In this document: in pieces, positions 7,943 through 19,134 of the stretch
How the letters are laid out: every line of letters begins with the position of its first letter
How positions within the stretch are numbered: position 1 is the stretch's first letter
Assembly (NCBI GenBank): GCA_900555665.1
Contig: USLX01000002.1
Span: 1 to 61,138, forward strand
Reading direction: 5' to 3'
Source of the DNA: an uncultured Eubacteriales bacterium
Lineage (GTDB): Bacteria > Bacillota > Clostridia > Oscillospirales > Oscillospiraceae
DNA length: 61,138 nucleotides
Notes under the pieces: generated by a model
Told to the model about the DNA's origin: nothing
Database searches by the model: none
What the model saw: only the letters and a program-made list of their open reading frames with translations
Translations under genes and position numbers: made by a program

Positions 7943-8827
7943 TTACAATCCTTCCAGATTAAACTTTGGAATATAGTTGGTAGAAGCGGAGGAATAGTCT
8001 TGTGTATATCCGTTTTTGATGCCACAAAGATCCAAATAGGAGAGCACAGCGGCATACTCGTCTTCGCTGAGCGTCCGATTGAGCGGTGGCATCTGCCGCG
8101 CACGGCCCATTGGAACATACTGGCTCATCAGGCTGAAGAGCACATTTTTTCCCGCGAAGCGTTCTGAAAACCAGTCGATTACGCCGAGTGAATTGTCCAG
8201 ATATCCCGGCAGAACCAGGTGCCGCACGATGAGCCCCCGCTTCATGATCCCGCCTTCGATTTCCGCCGGCCCAACCTGACGGCACATCTCCTCGATTGCC
8301 GCCGCAGCCACCTCCGGATAATCCGGCGCACCGGAAAGTTTCCCGGCCAGCGCAGCGTCTGAATACTTCATGTCGGGCAGATAAATATCCACGAGACCCT
8401 CCAGTGCGCGCAGCGTTTCCACGCGCTCATAGCCGCCGCAGTTGTAGACCACCGGAACCGGAAGCTTCGGCGTCAGGGCAGGGAGGATGGAGGGCAAAAA
8501 GTGCGTCGGCGTCACAAGGTCGATGTTTTCCGCGCCCTCGTCGATCAGACGCTCAAACACCGCCCGCAGCTGCTGCGGCGTGAGTGCCTTACCAAAATCT
8601 TGCTGAGAAATTTCGCTGTTCTGGCAATAAGCGCAGCCCAGCGTGCAGCCCGAAAAAAACACCGCCCCCGCGCCAAAGTCCGCCGCAATCACTGGCTCTT
8701 CCCAGTAGTGCAGCATTGCCTTGGCCGCGACAAGGTCGCTTCCCATCCGGCAAAATCCCCGCTGCCCCGCCGCCCGGTTCACACCACAGCGGCGCGGACA
8801 GAGTTCACAGTGCAAATAATCCAACAT
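7943..8827 (-). CDS. Radical SAM protein, pyruvate-formate-lyase-activating-enzyme-like
   Basis: 294 residues. The SAM cluster motif SGCTLGCAYCQN (C-x3-C-x2-C) lies near residue 60 and is preceded by a second cysteine set CELCPRRCGVNR...GFCRMG, a pattern seen in the uncharacterised PflA-like branch of radical SAM proteins. SGAPDYPEVAAAA and VLPGYLDNS are also usual there. No glycyl-radical enzyme is nearby, so its partner is unknown. A gaggg site precedes the ATG. Its promoter overlaps that of the divergent lipoprotein gene. Confidence 0.85.
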   Translation of the reverse strand: MLDYLHCELCPRRCGVNRAAGQRGFCRMGSDLVAAKAMLHYWEEPVIAADFGAGAVFFSGCTLGCAYCQNSEISQQDFGKALTPQQLRAVFERLIDEGAENIDLVTPTHFLPSILPALTPKLPVPVVYNCGGYERVETLRALEGLVDIYLPDMKYSDAALAGKLSGAPDYPEVAAAAIEEMCRQVGPAEIEGGIMKRGLIVRHLVLPGYLDNSLGVIDWFSERFAGKNVLFSLMSQYVPMGRARQMPPLNRTLSEDEYAAVLSYLDLCGIKNGYTQDYSSASTNYIPKFNLEGL

Positions 8828-8852
8828 ATCTTTCCCTCATTTCTCTTTCCAC

Positions 8853-8901
8853 AGTATAGCAAGCTTCGACGCTTTACACAAGCGCCTTCCTGTGATAAAC
8901 T
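8853..8901. promoter_or_regulatory. Overlapping divergent promoters
   Basis: Minus strand for the radical SAM gene: TTGTGT (8876-8881), 17 bases, TATACT (8853-8858). Plus strand for the lipoprotein gene: TTTACA (8873-8878), 17 bases, TAAACT (8896-8901), with a TG just before the -10. The two -35 boxes share bases, so the promoters should compete. Confidence 0.65.
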
Positions 8902-8918
8902 ATCGTCGAGGTGAAATC

Positions 8919-9464
8919 ATGAAACAGACCATTCTTGCGGCAGCCGCCGCATTCCTGCTTGTACTTTCCGCCTGCACGCCGACGACGCTTCCGGCAGATG
9001 TCCCGGTAGAACCAGAAAAGCCGGCATCCTCCGCAGCCGCAACGCAGCCGTCGGATTCGTCTGCCACGACGCTGCCGGCGGAGGAGAATGCCGCCCAACC
9101 GGTCGTGGATGCCTGGTTTGACGAACCGCAGACGATCCAGCACGATCTCGATGAGGTCGTGACCTATACCTATCAGATTCCGCAGCTGACTCTCGCCTCG
9201 GCAGAAGCAAGTGAGAAGATCAACGAGGACCTGACGCAGTTGCAGGCCGCACTGGAATCCTATGCAGAGGACACTGTCTATCCAGCAGCTCTCGATGCGC
9301 AGGCCATAGCATTTGTAAACGGCAGCTACCAGATTTCCATGGAGGACGGGATTCTGACGCTCGAGTATCAGGTCTCCGTCCGTTACGGTGCAGAAGGTGC
9401 CGAGGAAATTACAACGCGCAGCTATCAATTTGACGCCGCAACAGGGGAGAGGTTGGATGGATAA
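8919..9464 (+). CDS. Putative lipoprotein with RsiV/DUF4163-like domain
   Basis: 181 residues from the ATG at 8919, which follows a gaggtg site. The signal peptide ends in the lipobox LSAC, so it should be lipid-anchored outside the membrane. A Pro/Ser/Ala-rich linker (about residues 20-60) leads to a small domain with YTYQIPQLTLASAEASEKINEDL, resembling the extracellular domain seen in RsiV and DUF4163/DUF3298 proteins. Role unknown. Two parS-like sites follow its stop directly. Confidence 0.7.
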   Translation: MKQTILAAAAAFLLVLSACTPTTLPADVPVEPEKPASSAAATQPSDSSATTLPAEENAAQPVVDAWFDEPQTIQHDLDEVVTYTYQIPQLTLASAEASEKINEDLTQLQAALESYAEDTVYPAALDAQAIAFVNGSYQISMEDGILTLEYQVSVRYGAEGAEEITTRSYQFDAATGERLDG

Positions 9465-9465
9465 A

Positions 9466-9523
9466 TGTTTCACATGAAACATTGCAAAGCGCGTTTCGCG
9501 CCCTGATTGTTTCACATGAAACA
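9466..9523. promoter_or_regulatory. Two parS-like ParB binding sites
   Basis: TGTTTCACATGAAACA occurs at 9466-9481 and again at 9508-9523. The bacterial parS consensus is TGTTNCACGTGAAACA; both copies differ only by one central base (G to A). The starts are 42 bp apart, close to four helical turns. They lie about 10 kb from the dnaA-dnaN origin, a usual place for parS. parA and parB are not in this window. Confidence 0.8.
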
Positions 9524-9538
9524 TTGTTGGTGAATGTT

Positions 9539-10891
9539 ATGAAGGTAAATGAAAACTACAGCGTAAAAATTCTAGCCGCATCCAGCGACGGACGCGGGAT
9601 TGCGCGCGTGGACGGGCAGGTTCTGTTCGTGCCGGGCGGCATTCCGGGTGAAGTCTGTCTTGTGCAGGTTGTCAACATCGGGCGGAGCGCCGCCCATGCG
9701 AAGCTGCTCCGGATCGAGCATCCGTCGCCGCATCGTATTACGCCGGATTGTCCCAGTTTTCCGGCCTGCGGCGGCTGTGACTTCCGGCATATGGATTATG
9801 CGATGGAACTGGAACTCAAGCGCCGGCGCGTTTTGGACGCGCTGAACCGAATCGGCGGCTGCGCACTGGAGACCCTGGAAATCACAGGTGCAGCAGAACA
9901 GAAAGGCTACCGAAATAAAGTGCAGTACCCGGTGCAGGAGCAAAACGGCCGGGCCGAGGCAGGCTTTTTCTCCGCAGGGACGCACCGCGTCATTTCAATC
10001 ACGCACTGCCGCATCCAGCCGGACTGTGCCGACCGCGTGAGAGAGGCCGTGCTTGGCTGGATGGCGCGCTATCACATCCGTGCCTACGACGAAAAAACGG
10101 GCCGCGGCTATGTCCGCCACATTTACATCCGCCGCGGTGCGGTCAGCGGTGAGACGATGGTCTGTATCTGTGCAAACTGCAAAACGCTCCCAAAGCGCGC
10201 CGAATTGGTTGACGCCATCCGAGCCGCGTTTCCCGAGGTCACAACCATCGTCTTCAGTGCAAATGAAACGCGGGGAAATACCGTCCTTGGCACGACATTT
10301 GAGACGCTCTATGGGCCCGGAACAATTCATGATACGCTCTGCGGACTGGATTTTCGCCTGAGCCCGGCGGCCTTTTATCAGGTCAATCACGATCAAGCGG
10401 AAATCCTATATGGAAAAGCCCTGCAATTTGCGGATCTGCGAGGTTGCGAGACCGTGCTCGACCTCTATTGCGGCACCGGCACAATTACGCTCTGCCTCGC
10501 CCGTGAGGCAAGACGGGCCATCGGCGTGGAGGTCGTGCCGCAGGCGATCGAAGACGCAAAGGAAAACGCCGTGCGCAATAGTCTCGCAGACAAAACCGAA
10601 TTTTACTGCATGGACGCCGGACAGGCCGCGCAGATGTTTGCATCCCGAGGAGAACGGCCCGACGTCATCGTCGTCGACCCGCCGCGCAAGGGTGTCAGCG
10701 GCGACGTCATTGAAGCGATGGCCGCCATGAGCCCGCAGCGCATCGTCTATGTCTCCTGTGATCCAGCGACGCTCGCCCGTGACGTCAAACTCCTGCACGA
10801 GCGCGGCTACACCCTGCAAACCGCCCAGGCCGTCGACCTATTTCCCAGATGCGCCCACGTTGAAACCGTCGCCCTGCTTCAAAAAGTTTAA
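9539..10891 (+). CDS. rlmD: 23S rRNA (uracil-5-)-methyltransferase, RlmD/RumA family
   Basis: 450 residues from the ATG at 9539 (ggtga site); a longer frame would run into the second parS site. An N-terminal TRAM-like domain (VKILAASSDGRGIARVDGQVLFVPGGIPGE) is followed by the 4Fe-4S cysteine set C-x5-C-GGC, then the SAM methyltransferase domain: LDLYCGTGTI, DPPRKG and the catalytic SCDPATLARD. It methylates uridine C5 in 23S rRNA. RlmD and RlmCD-type members cannot be told apart by eye. Confidence 0.88.
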   Translation: MKVNENYSVKILAASSDGRGIARVDGQVLFVPGGIPGEVCLVQVVNIGRSAAHAKLLRIEHPSPHRITPDCPSFPACGGCDFRHMDYAMELELKRRRVLDALNRIGGCALETLEITGAAEQKGYRNKVQYPVQEQNGRAEAGFFSAGTHRVISITHCRIQPDCADRVREAVLGWMARYHIRAYDEKTGRGYVRHIYIRRGAVSGETMVCICANCKTLPKRAELVDAIRAAFPEVTTIVFSANETRGNTVLGTTFETLYGPGTIHDTLCGLDFRLSPAAFYQVNHDQAEILYGKALQFADLRGCETVLDLYCGTGTITLCLAREARRAIGVEVVPQAIEDAKENAVRNSLADKTEFYCMDAGQAAQMFASRGERPDVIVVDPPRKGVSGDVIEAMAAMSPQRIVYVSCDPATLARDVKLLHERGYTLQTAQAVDLFPRCAHVETVALLQKV

Positions 10892-10928
10892 AAAACATCC
10901 ACATCTTCAGGGAAGATGTGGATGTTTT
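10892..10928. terminator. Bidirectional terminator between rlmD and rnhA
   Basis: A 16-bp stem (10893-10908 with 10912-10927) with A/T runs at both ends sits between two convergent genes. Confidence 0.85.
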
Positions 10929-11364
10929 ATTTATATTTCTGACTTTCCAGAACGGCCTGCTGATCGCACCGGTTGTTGTTGACGTTGGACTCGTGGCCCT
11001 TCACCCAGTGGTAGTGCATTTCATGCTGGCTGACAAGACCGAGCAGCATCTCCCAGAGATCCGGATTCAGCGCAGGCTTTTTATCCGACTTGATCCAGCC
11101 CTTCCGCCGCCAGCCCCAGGCCCAGCCCTTTTCGAGTGCGTCGAGCACATATCTGGAATCGGAATAGAGCTCCACAATGCACGGCTCCCGCAGGGCCAAA
11201 AGCGCCTGGATGACAGCCGTCAGCTCCATGCGGTTGTTCGTCGTCTGTGCCTCACCGCCGGAGAGCATTTTCTCGATGCCGTTGTATTCCAAGATCGCGC
11301 ACCAGCCGCCCGGCCCCGGATTCCCCGAACACGCACCGTCGGTGTAAATTGTCACTGTCTTCAT
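10927..11364 (-). CDS. rnhA: Ribonuclease HI
   Basis: 145 residues. It cuts RNA in RNA-DNA hybrids. The four acidic active-site residues are visible: Asp in IYTDGACSGNPG, Glu in NNRMELTAV, Asp in ELYSDSRYV, and the last Asp in NNNRCDQQA. WVKGHE is the substrate loop. The ATG at 11364 follows a gaggag site at spacing 8; a TTG four codons upstream overlaps this site and is unlikely. The stop codon of a short upstream frame that repeats the first 20 codons of this gene lies 12 bases before the ATG. Confidence 0.93.
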   Translation of the reverse strand: MKTVTIYTDGACSGNPGPGGWCAILEYNGIEKMLSGGEAQTTNNRMELTAVIQALLALREPCIVELYSDSRYVLDALEKGWAWGWRRKGWIKSDKKPALNPDLWEMLLGLVSQHEMHYHWVKGHESNVNNNRCDQQAVLESQKYK

Positions 11365-11375
11365 CGCATTTCTCC

Positions 11376-11531
11376 TCAACTGGCGGCTGCAAAGTTGCTT
11401 CGCTCTGATCCCCTTTTGCCGCCTTTGGCGGCATTTTCCCAGAGGGACAAATTCGCGGCTCCGCCGCTACAGCCGCCCGGCCCGGGATTGCCGGAACAGG
11501 CCCCATCCGTATAGATCGTCACAGTTTTCAT
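11376..11531 (-). pseudogene. Second copy of the rnhA 5' end fused to repeat DNA (51-codon frame)
   Basis: From an ATG at 11531, codons 1-20 encode exactly the same residues as RNase HI (MKTVTIYTDGACSGNPGPGG). Twelve of these codons differ from the intact gene, all silently. After codon 20 the frame runs into GC-rich repeat sequence and stops at 11376, on the ribosome-binding site of rnhA. It is therefore a truncated relic of a diverged rnhA copy. If transcribed, it might act as a coupled leader. See the matching case at the mnmE 3' end. Confidence 0.7.
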
Positions 11532-11559
11532 ATTTCAAAACTCCATCTGGAACGCTTTG

Positions 11560-11740
11560 TAGGGGCGGACGACTTTGCGCAGCTGTTCGCGACGAAGGAG
11601 CGTTACAGATGCGGCATGCCCCTTGCGGGTACTGTCCGCCCGCTTTTGCGATTTTCTACCGCACCTTGTAGGGGCCGATGCCCTCATCGGCCCCTACAAA
11701 TAGAATCTTCGATTTTTACAGGCGGGGCTATGCCCCGTCC
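11560..11740. repeat. Interspersed repeat cluster between rnhA and gyrA
   Basis: Contains GTAGGGGCGGACGAC...TGTCCGCCCGC, then a perfect hairpin TGTAGGGGCCGATG/CATCGGCCCCTACA at about 11667-11698, and a GGCGGGGCTATGCCCCGTCC hairpin just before the gyrA stop, which may help end gyrA transcription. No gene is seen. Confidence 0.7.
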
Positions 11741-11751
11741 ATTTCCATTTG

Positions 11752-14262
<2,511 letters not shown>

Positions 14263-14310
14263 TTATGCTTTCTCCTTTTCAAGGTAGGAGTAACTGATTT
14301 TCTTCACACC

Positions 14311-14424
14311 AAAGGCCCCCTCTACCAAGAGGGGGCTGTCACCGAAGGTGACTGGAGGAGCTTCAAATTCTCCCCCTGATCGCCTTCGGCGATCTTCCCC
14401 CCTCTTATAGAGGAGGGCTTTTTA
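14311..14424. repeat. Interspersed repeat between gyrB and gyrA
   Basis: CCCCCTCTACCAAGAGGGGG hairpin, then GTCACCGAAGGTGAC and GATCGCCTTCGGCGATC hairpins, ending in CCTCTTATAGAGGAGGGCTTTTT. The last hairpin with its T run, read on the plus strand, overlaps the gyrB stop; the repeat probably reduces read-through from gyrB into gyrA. Confidence 0.75.
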
Positions 14425-16380
14425 AATATCCAGATTCACGACATATTTTGCATTCTGCTCAATAAATTCCTTCCGCGGCTCGACGGCCTCGCCCATCAGG
14501 ATCGTGAACACCTGATCGGCTGCGACCGCATCCTCCAGCGTGATACGCCGCAGCGTCCGCGTTGTGGGGTCCATCGTCGTCTCCCAGAGCTCATGCGGAT
14601 TCATCTCGCCAAGGCCCTTAAAGCGCGAAATGTCAACCTTCGCATTCGGGTTGTCCGCGCGCAGCTCGGCCGAGATCTTGTCGCGCTCCGGCTCGGAATA
14701 CGCCACGCGCGTCGTCTTCCCGCGCGTCAGCTTAAAAAGGGGCGGCACCGCCGAATAGACGTAGCCATGCTCAATGAGCGGCCGCATGAAACGGAAGAAG
14801 AACGTCAGCAGCAGCGTCCGGATGTGTGAGCCATCAACGTCCGCATCAGCCATGATAATGACCTTGTGATAACGGAGCTTCTCCAGATTGAATTCCTCGC
14901 CGATCCCGGCGCCGAGCGCCGTGATGACCGGCTGGAGCTTATCGTTGCCGTAGACCTTGTCGGCCCTGGCCTTTTCCACGTTCAGCATCTTGCCCCAGAG
15001 CGGCAGAATGGCCTGGAAGCGCGAGTCGCGCCCCTGTGTGGCAGAGCCGCCGGCGGAGTCGCCCTCAACGATGTAAATTTCGGTCAGCGCCGGGTCGGTG
15101 TCGTTGCAGTCGCGGAGCTTATCCGGCATCTGGCCGGACTCCAGCCCCGTCTTGCGCCGGATGGCCTCGCGCGCCTTGCGCGCAGCCTCTCGCGCGCGGC
15201 TGGCCGTCATGGCCTTGTCAAGAATGGCCTTGCCGACGGCGGGATTTTCCTCCAAAAACGTTGCCAGCTGGTCAGAGACGATGGCATTGACCAGCGTCCG
15301 CATCGACGCATTGCCGAGCTTGGCCTTTGTCTGGCCTTCAAACTGTGCATCCGTCAGCTTGACGGAGACGATCGCGGTCAGTCCCTCGCGGACGTCGTCG
15401 CCGCTGAGCTTATCGTCGTTTTTGAGATAGCCCTTCTTGATGCCGTAGGCATTCAGCACGTTTGTCAGCGCCCGCTTGAAGCCCTCCTCGTGCATGCCGC
15501 CCTCCGGCGTATGGATGTCGTTTGCAAATGAAACGATCGTCTCTGTAAACGAGTCGTTATACTGCAGTGCAACCTCGGCGGTCTGGTCGTCCTTCCGGCC
15601 CGCCATATAGACCACCTGCTCATGCAGCGGCGTCTTGTGGCGGTTATACCAGCGGACAAACTCGCGGATACCACCCTCATAACACATCGAGTCAAACCGT
15701 TCTTTTTCCGGCTTGTCCTGTGCGCCGATGCGTGCGTCGGTAATCGTGATATGCAGCCCCGCATTCAAAAACGCCTGCTCCCGCATGCGGGTATGGAGCG
15801 TCTCATAGTCATATTGCAGCGTGTCAAACATCTCGGGATCCGGCTTAAAGGTGACCTTCGTGCCGTGTCCATCGGTGGTGCCGATGATGCGCATTTCCTG
15901 GGTGATATGGCCGCGGGAAAATTTCATCTGATAGATGTTCCCGTCGCGCGCCACCTCGACTTCGAGCCACTCGGAGAGCGCATTGACCACGCTCGCGCCC
16001 ACGCCGTGCAAACCGCCGGAGACTTTATATCCCCCGCCGCCGAATTTACCGCCCGCATGCAGCACCGTATAGACGACCTCCAGCGCCGGCTTTCCGGTCT
16101 GCGCCTGAATGTCGACCGGGATGCCGCGTCCGTCGTCCTGAACCGTGATGGTGTCGCCCTCGTTGATCGTCACCTCAACATGGTGGCAATAGCCCGCCAG
16201 CGCCTCATCGATCGCGTTGTCGACGATCTCATAGACGAGATGGTGCAGACCCGACGCGCTCGTCGAACCGATGTACATGCCGGGCCGCTTGCGTACAGCC
16301 TCCAGCCCCTCGAGCACCTGGATCTGACTGGCGTCGTATTCCGTTTCCACGACGTCATTTTTCAATACTTCTTCGCTCAT
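14422..16380 (-). CDS. gyrB: DNA gyrase subunit B
   Basis: 652 residues. The ATPase domain (GHKL fold: ETVDNAIDEA-like EIVDNAIDEAL, DDGRGIPV, GGLHGVGASVVNAL) is followed by the Toprim domain (EGDSAGGSA, MADADVDGSHI) that binds GyrA. An aaagga site precedes the ATG at 16380. It belongs to the dnaA-to-gyrA origin block and lies 34 bases after remB. Confidence 0.96.
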   Translation of the reverse strand: MSEEVLKNDVVETEYDASQIQVLEGLEAVRKRPGMYIGSTSASGLHHLVYEIVDNAIDEALAGYCHHVEVTINEGDTITVQDDGRGIPVDIQAQTGKPALEVVYTVLHAGGKFGGGGYKVSGGLHGVGASVVNALSEWLEVEVARDGNIYQMKFSRGHITQEMRIIGTTDGHGTKVTFKPDPEMFDTLQYDYETLHTRMREQAFLNAGLHITITDARIGAQDKPEKERFDSMCYEGGIREFVRWYNRHKTPLHEQVVYMAGRKDDQTAEVALQYNDSFTETIVSFANDIHTPEGGMHEEGFKRALTNVLNAYGIKKGYLKNDDKLSGDDVREGLTAIVSVKLTDAQFEGQTKAKLGNASMRTLVNAIVSDQLATFLEENPAVGKAILDKAMTASRAREAARKAREAIRRKTGLESGQMPDKLRDCNDTDPALTEIYIVEGDSAGGSATQGRDSRFQAILPLWGKMLNVEKARADKVYGNDKLQPVITALGAGIGEEFNLEKLRYHKVIIMADADVDGSHIRTLLLTFFFRFMRPLIEHGYVYSAVPPLFKLTRGKTTRVAYSEPERDKISAELRADNPNAKVDISRFKGLGEMNPHELWETTMDPTTRTLRRITLEDAVAADQVFTILMGEAVEPRKEFIEQNAKYVVNLDI

Positions 16381-16414
16381 TCCGTAAATTCCTTTCTGAA
16401 AGGATCCTTGCCCG

Positions 16415-16669
16415 TCAGCGGGCGGCCTCGAGCCGTTTCATCAAAACGGCTGCGTTATATTTGGTCAGGTAGACGCGCTGCGCGCCGAATTCCTGCGTCA
16501 GTACGAAGGATTTCGGCAGCTCTTCGGCGGCATCAATCAGCTCGCCGTTTTTCTGCGCCGTCTCCAGAAAAATTCTTGTCCGTTTTGACCAGGAGGTATT
16601 GTCGAGGTCAAAGATGCCAAGCACCGCGCGGCTCTGCACCAGCAAATCGCCTCCAAGCTCCAGATACAT
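16415..16669 (-). CDS. remB: RemB-like protein (DUF370/YaaB)
   Basis: 84 residues. It matches the extracellular-matrix regulator family found between recF and gyrB in Bacillota: MYLELGGDLLVQSRAVLGIFDLDNTSWSK at the start. In Bacillus RemA/RemB bind DNA and influence biofilm genes; the role here is unproven. Its ATG overlaps the recF stop by one base (TGATG). Confidence 0.85.
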   Translation of the reverse strand: MYLELGGDLLVQSRAVLGIFDLDNTSWSKRTRIFLETAQKNGELIDAAEELPKSFVLTQEFGAQRVYLTKYNAAVLMKRLEAAR

Positions 16670-17769
16670 CAGATCACCCGCCCTTTTTCGATATGCACCG
16701 TCTGCCCGAGCCCGGTCAGCTTGTCCGGCTCGCAGCAGGTGATGAGGACCTGGCCGGTTTTGATCTGGTTGAGCACGAAATCCTGCCGTGTCCCGTCGAG
16801 CTCGGAGAGCACGTCATCCAGCAGCAGCACCGGCTCCTCGCCCGTGTCCCGGCGAAACAGCTCCCGCTCGGCCAGTTTCAAACTGATAGCCGCCGTCCGT
16901 GTCTGGCCCTGCGAGCCATAGGCCTTGATGGAAAGGCCGTCCAGCGAGGCGTCAAAATCGTCCTTATGCGGCCCCGTGAGACACTGGCCGGAGTCCAGCT
17001 CGGCGCGGTAATGGGCCTCCTGGTGATCCAGGATTTGCTGAAAAATGACGCGCTTGTCCGCAAACGGATCCGTCACGGTCGAAACCGTCTGATACCGCAG
17101 CGTCAGCCCCTCCCGGCCGCCGGAAAATTCCCGGTGATATTCCGCCGCCGTGCCGCCAAGCTCCCGTAAATAATTGGCCCGCGTGGCAATGAGCAGCGTG
17201 CCGACCTGCGCCATGCGGTAATTGAATTCCGGCAACGGCTCCAGCAGCGACGGCTGCTCGTGATAGTCCTTTAAAATCCGGCTTTTGCTGTCATAAAGCC
17301 TCTGGTATTCCGCAAGCGCTGCGGCATAGCCCGGCCGCAGCTGGCAAAGCGCCGTGTCAAGCAGCTTCCGCCGCCCCGCCGCGCCGGCTTTTAAAACCTG
17401 CAGATCATCCGGGCAGAACAACACTGTGGTCAACACGCCGGACAGCCCTGAAGCCGACCGCTGCTTCACGCCGCCGATATAAAGCTGCCTCGGCCTCCGG
17501 TTTGCAAACAGAACCGCGCGCAGCGCCTGCTCCCGCCCACCGGAAAACAGCGTGCAGGACAAATCTGCAAACTCCGCGCCAAAGCCGATCAGCTCCTGCA
17601 CCCGTCCGGTACGAAAGCTTTTTCCGGTCGATAAGTAAAAAACAGCCTCGAGCAGATTGGTCTTTCCCTGCGCATTTTCACCGACGAGCAGATTCACGCC
17701 CGGATGCAGCCCCAGGTGCAGCTCTTCATAATTGCGAAACTGGTAGAGTGTCAGCCCGGTGAGCTTCAT
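16669..17769 (-). CDS. recF: DNA replication/repair protein RecF
   Basis: 366 residues from the ATG at 17769. An ABC-type ATPase that loads RecA at gaps. Walker A is GENAQGKTNLLEAV, the signature region SQGQTRTAAISLKLAE and Walker B VLLLDDVLSELD. The start was chosen over a longer frame because MKLTGLTLYQFRNY is the family start and the ATG overlaps the yaaA stop (ATGA). Confidence 0.95.
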   Translation of the reverse strand: MKLTGLTLYQFRNYEELHLGLHPGVNLLVGENAQGKTNLLEAVFYLSTGKSFRTGRVQELIGFGAEFADLSCTLFSGGREQALRAVLFANRRPRQLYIGGVKQRSASGLSGVLTTVLFCPDDLQVLKAGAAGRRKLLDTALCQLRPGYAAALAEYQRLYDSKSRILKDYHEQPSLLEPLPEFNYRMAQVGTLLIATRANYLRELGGTAAEYHREFSGGREGLTLRYQTVSTVTDPFADKRVIFQQILDHQEAHYRAELDSGQCLTGPHKDDFDASLDGLSIKAYGSQGQTRTAAISLKLAERELFRRDTGEEPVLLLDDVLSELDGTRQDFVLNQIKTGQVLITCCEPDKLTGLGQTVHIEKGRVI

Positions 17770-18020
17770 TTCTGCTCCTCGCTGACGCGCCAGCTGTTTT
17801 GCAGGAAGGTAACCACGTCGCCCGGGCGCAGCTTTTTGCCGCGCTGCGTGCATACCTCACCGTTTACCCGTACTTCTTCATTCAAAATGAAGTTTTTTGC
17901 CATGCCGCCCGATTCGACGGCATTGCAGAACTTTAAAAAGTCCTGCAATTTGATATATTCCGTATGAATGGGAATCTCGACGACCTCTTCCGAGACCTTT
18001 TTGGTAACGCGAACCTTCAT
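17766..18020 (-). CDS. yaaA: S4-domain RNA-binding protein YaaA
   Basis: 84 residues. The S4 fold is seen in IKLQDFLKFCNAVESGGMAKNFI and VRVNGEVCTQRGKKLRPGDVV. This small protein sits between dnaN and recF in most Bacillota; it may act in ribosome assembly. It overlaps recF by 4 bases and lies 1 base after dnaN. Confidence 0.88.
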   Translation of the reverse strand: MKVRVTKKVSEEVVEIPIHTEYIKLQDFLKFCNAVESGGMAKNFILNEEVRVNGEVCTQRGKKLRPGDVVTFLQNSWRVSEEQK

Positions 18021-18021
18021 C

Positions 18022-19134
18022 TCATTCCCCCGCTTTCAGCCGCACCGGCAGTACCATGTGGCTATACCGCCGCGTATCGTCGCACGGCGTCAGCACGATG
18101 GGGCTCAGCCCGTTGCTCAGCTCCAGCATACACTCCCCATCCGGCACCGCGCGCAGCGCGTCAAGCAGATAGCGGCAGTTAAAGCCGATCTCGAGATCCT
18201 TGCCGTCGCCCGCAATCTGGCAGACATCGTGCGCCGTGCCAATCGTGGAAACCGTGCGGAAGTCCGCCGTCTGATCGCCGAACGTGCAGCGAACCGGGCT
18301 TTTGAGCTTCTCAGAGATCACCAAGCTCACGCGCTCGATGGAATCCGTGATGGCTGAAACGTTGGCCGCCAGCTTGATGGGATTGTTTTCCGGAAGCACG
18401 CGCCGCCAGTCGAGGAATTCTCCTTCCAGGATTCGGCATACGAGCGTTGCTTCTCCGATGGTAAAGAGAATGTGCTTCGTGCCGAGGTAGAATGTGCAGG
18501 TTTCGTCGCTGTCGGTCAGGATCTTCTCGACCTCTTTCAGTGCCGCTGCGGGCGCGACAAATTTCATCTGCCGCCCGACGCCGCCCTCCGGCGCCCAGCG
18601 CCGCAGCGCAAGACGGTAACCGTCGACGGCAATGACCGTAATACTGTCCTCTTCCACCTCAAACAGGCACCCGGTATGGATGGGCCGGGCCTGATTTTCA
18701 CTGACGGCAAAGATCGTGCCGGAGATCATGTCCTTGAGCTGCTTCTGCGGCAGTTCAACGCCTTTTTCACTCTCGACATCGGGCAGCTCGGGGTAATCCT
18801 CCGCGCTCATCGCAAGGATGGAGAACGAGGAAATGCCGCCGCGGATGGAAACCTTAAAGCTCTCGTCCACGGAAATTTCGACGGTGTCGTCCGGCAGCTT
18901 CCGCACGATATCAAAAAACAGCCTCGCCGGGAAGATGGCCTCGCCGGTCTCGCGGATATCGGCCTCGACGCCGACGGTAATCCCCGTTTCCAGATTATAC
19001 CCGGAGAGCATCACCTTCACACCCGCCCGCACATAGATCCCTTCGAGCGCGGGGATCGCGCTCTTCACGGCGACGGTCCGGCTGGCGACGGAGATAGCCG
19101 AGACGAGCAGATTTTTTTCGCAGATAAATTTCAT
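18022..19134 (-). CDS. dnaN: DNA polymerase III beta subunit (sliding clamp)
   Basis: 370 residues from the ATG at 19134, which follows a strong aaggagga site; a longer open frame upstream runs through oriC and is not used. The three clamp domains end with the usual C-terminus (VLTPCDD...YSHMVLPVRL). It tethers polymerase to DNA. dnaA lies upstream across oriC. Confidence 0.96.
   Translation of the reverse strand: MKFICEKNLLVSAISVASRTVAVKSAIPALEGIYVRAGVKVMLSGYNLETGITVGVEADIRETGEAIFPARLFFDIVRKLPDDTVEISVDESFKVSIRGGISSFSILAMSAEDYPELPDVESEKGVELPQKQLKDMISGTIFAVSENQARPIHTGCLFEVEEDSITVIAVDGYRLALRRWAPEGGVGRQMKFVAPAAALKEVEKILTDSDETCTFYLGTKHILFTIGEATLVCRILEGEFLDWRRVLPENNPIKLAANVSAITDSIERVSLVISEKLKSPVRCTFGDQTADFRTVSTIGTAHDVCQIAGDGKDLEIGFNCRYLLDALRAVPDGECMLELSNGLSPIVLTPCDDTRRYSHMVLPVRLKAGE

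Noticed and set aside
8874..9524. Minus-strand frame starting MFHVKQ with a second MFHVKH
   Set aside because: The repeated MFHVK is just the translation of the two parS-like sites; the rest is antisense to the lipoprotein gene.
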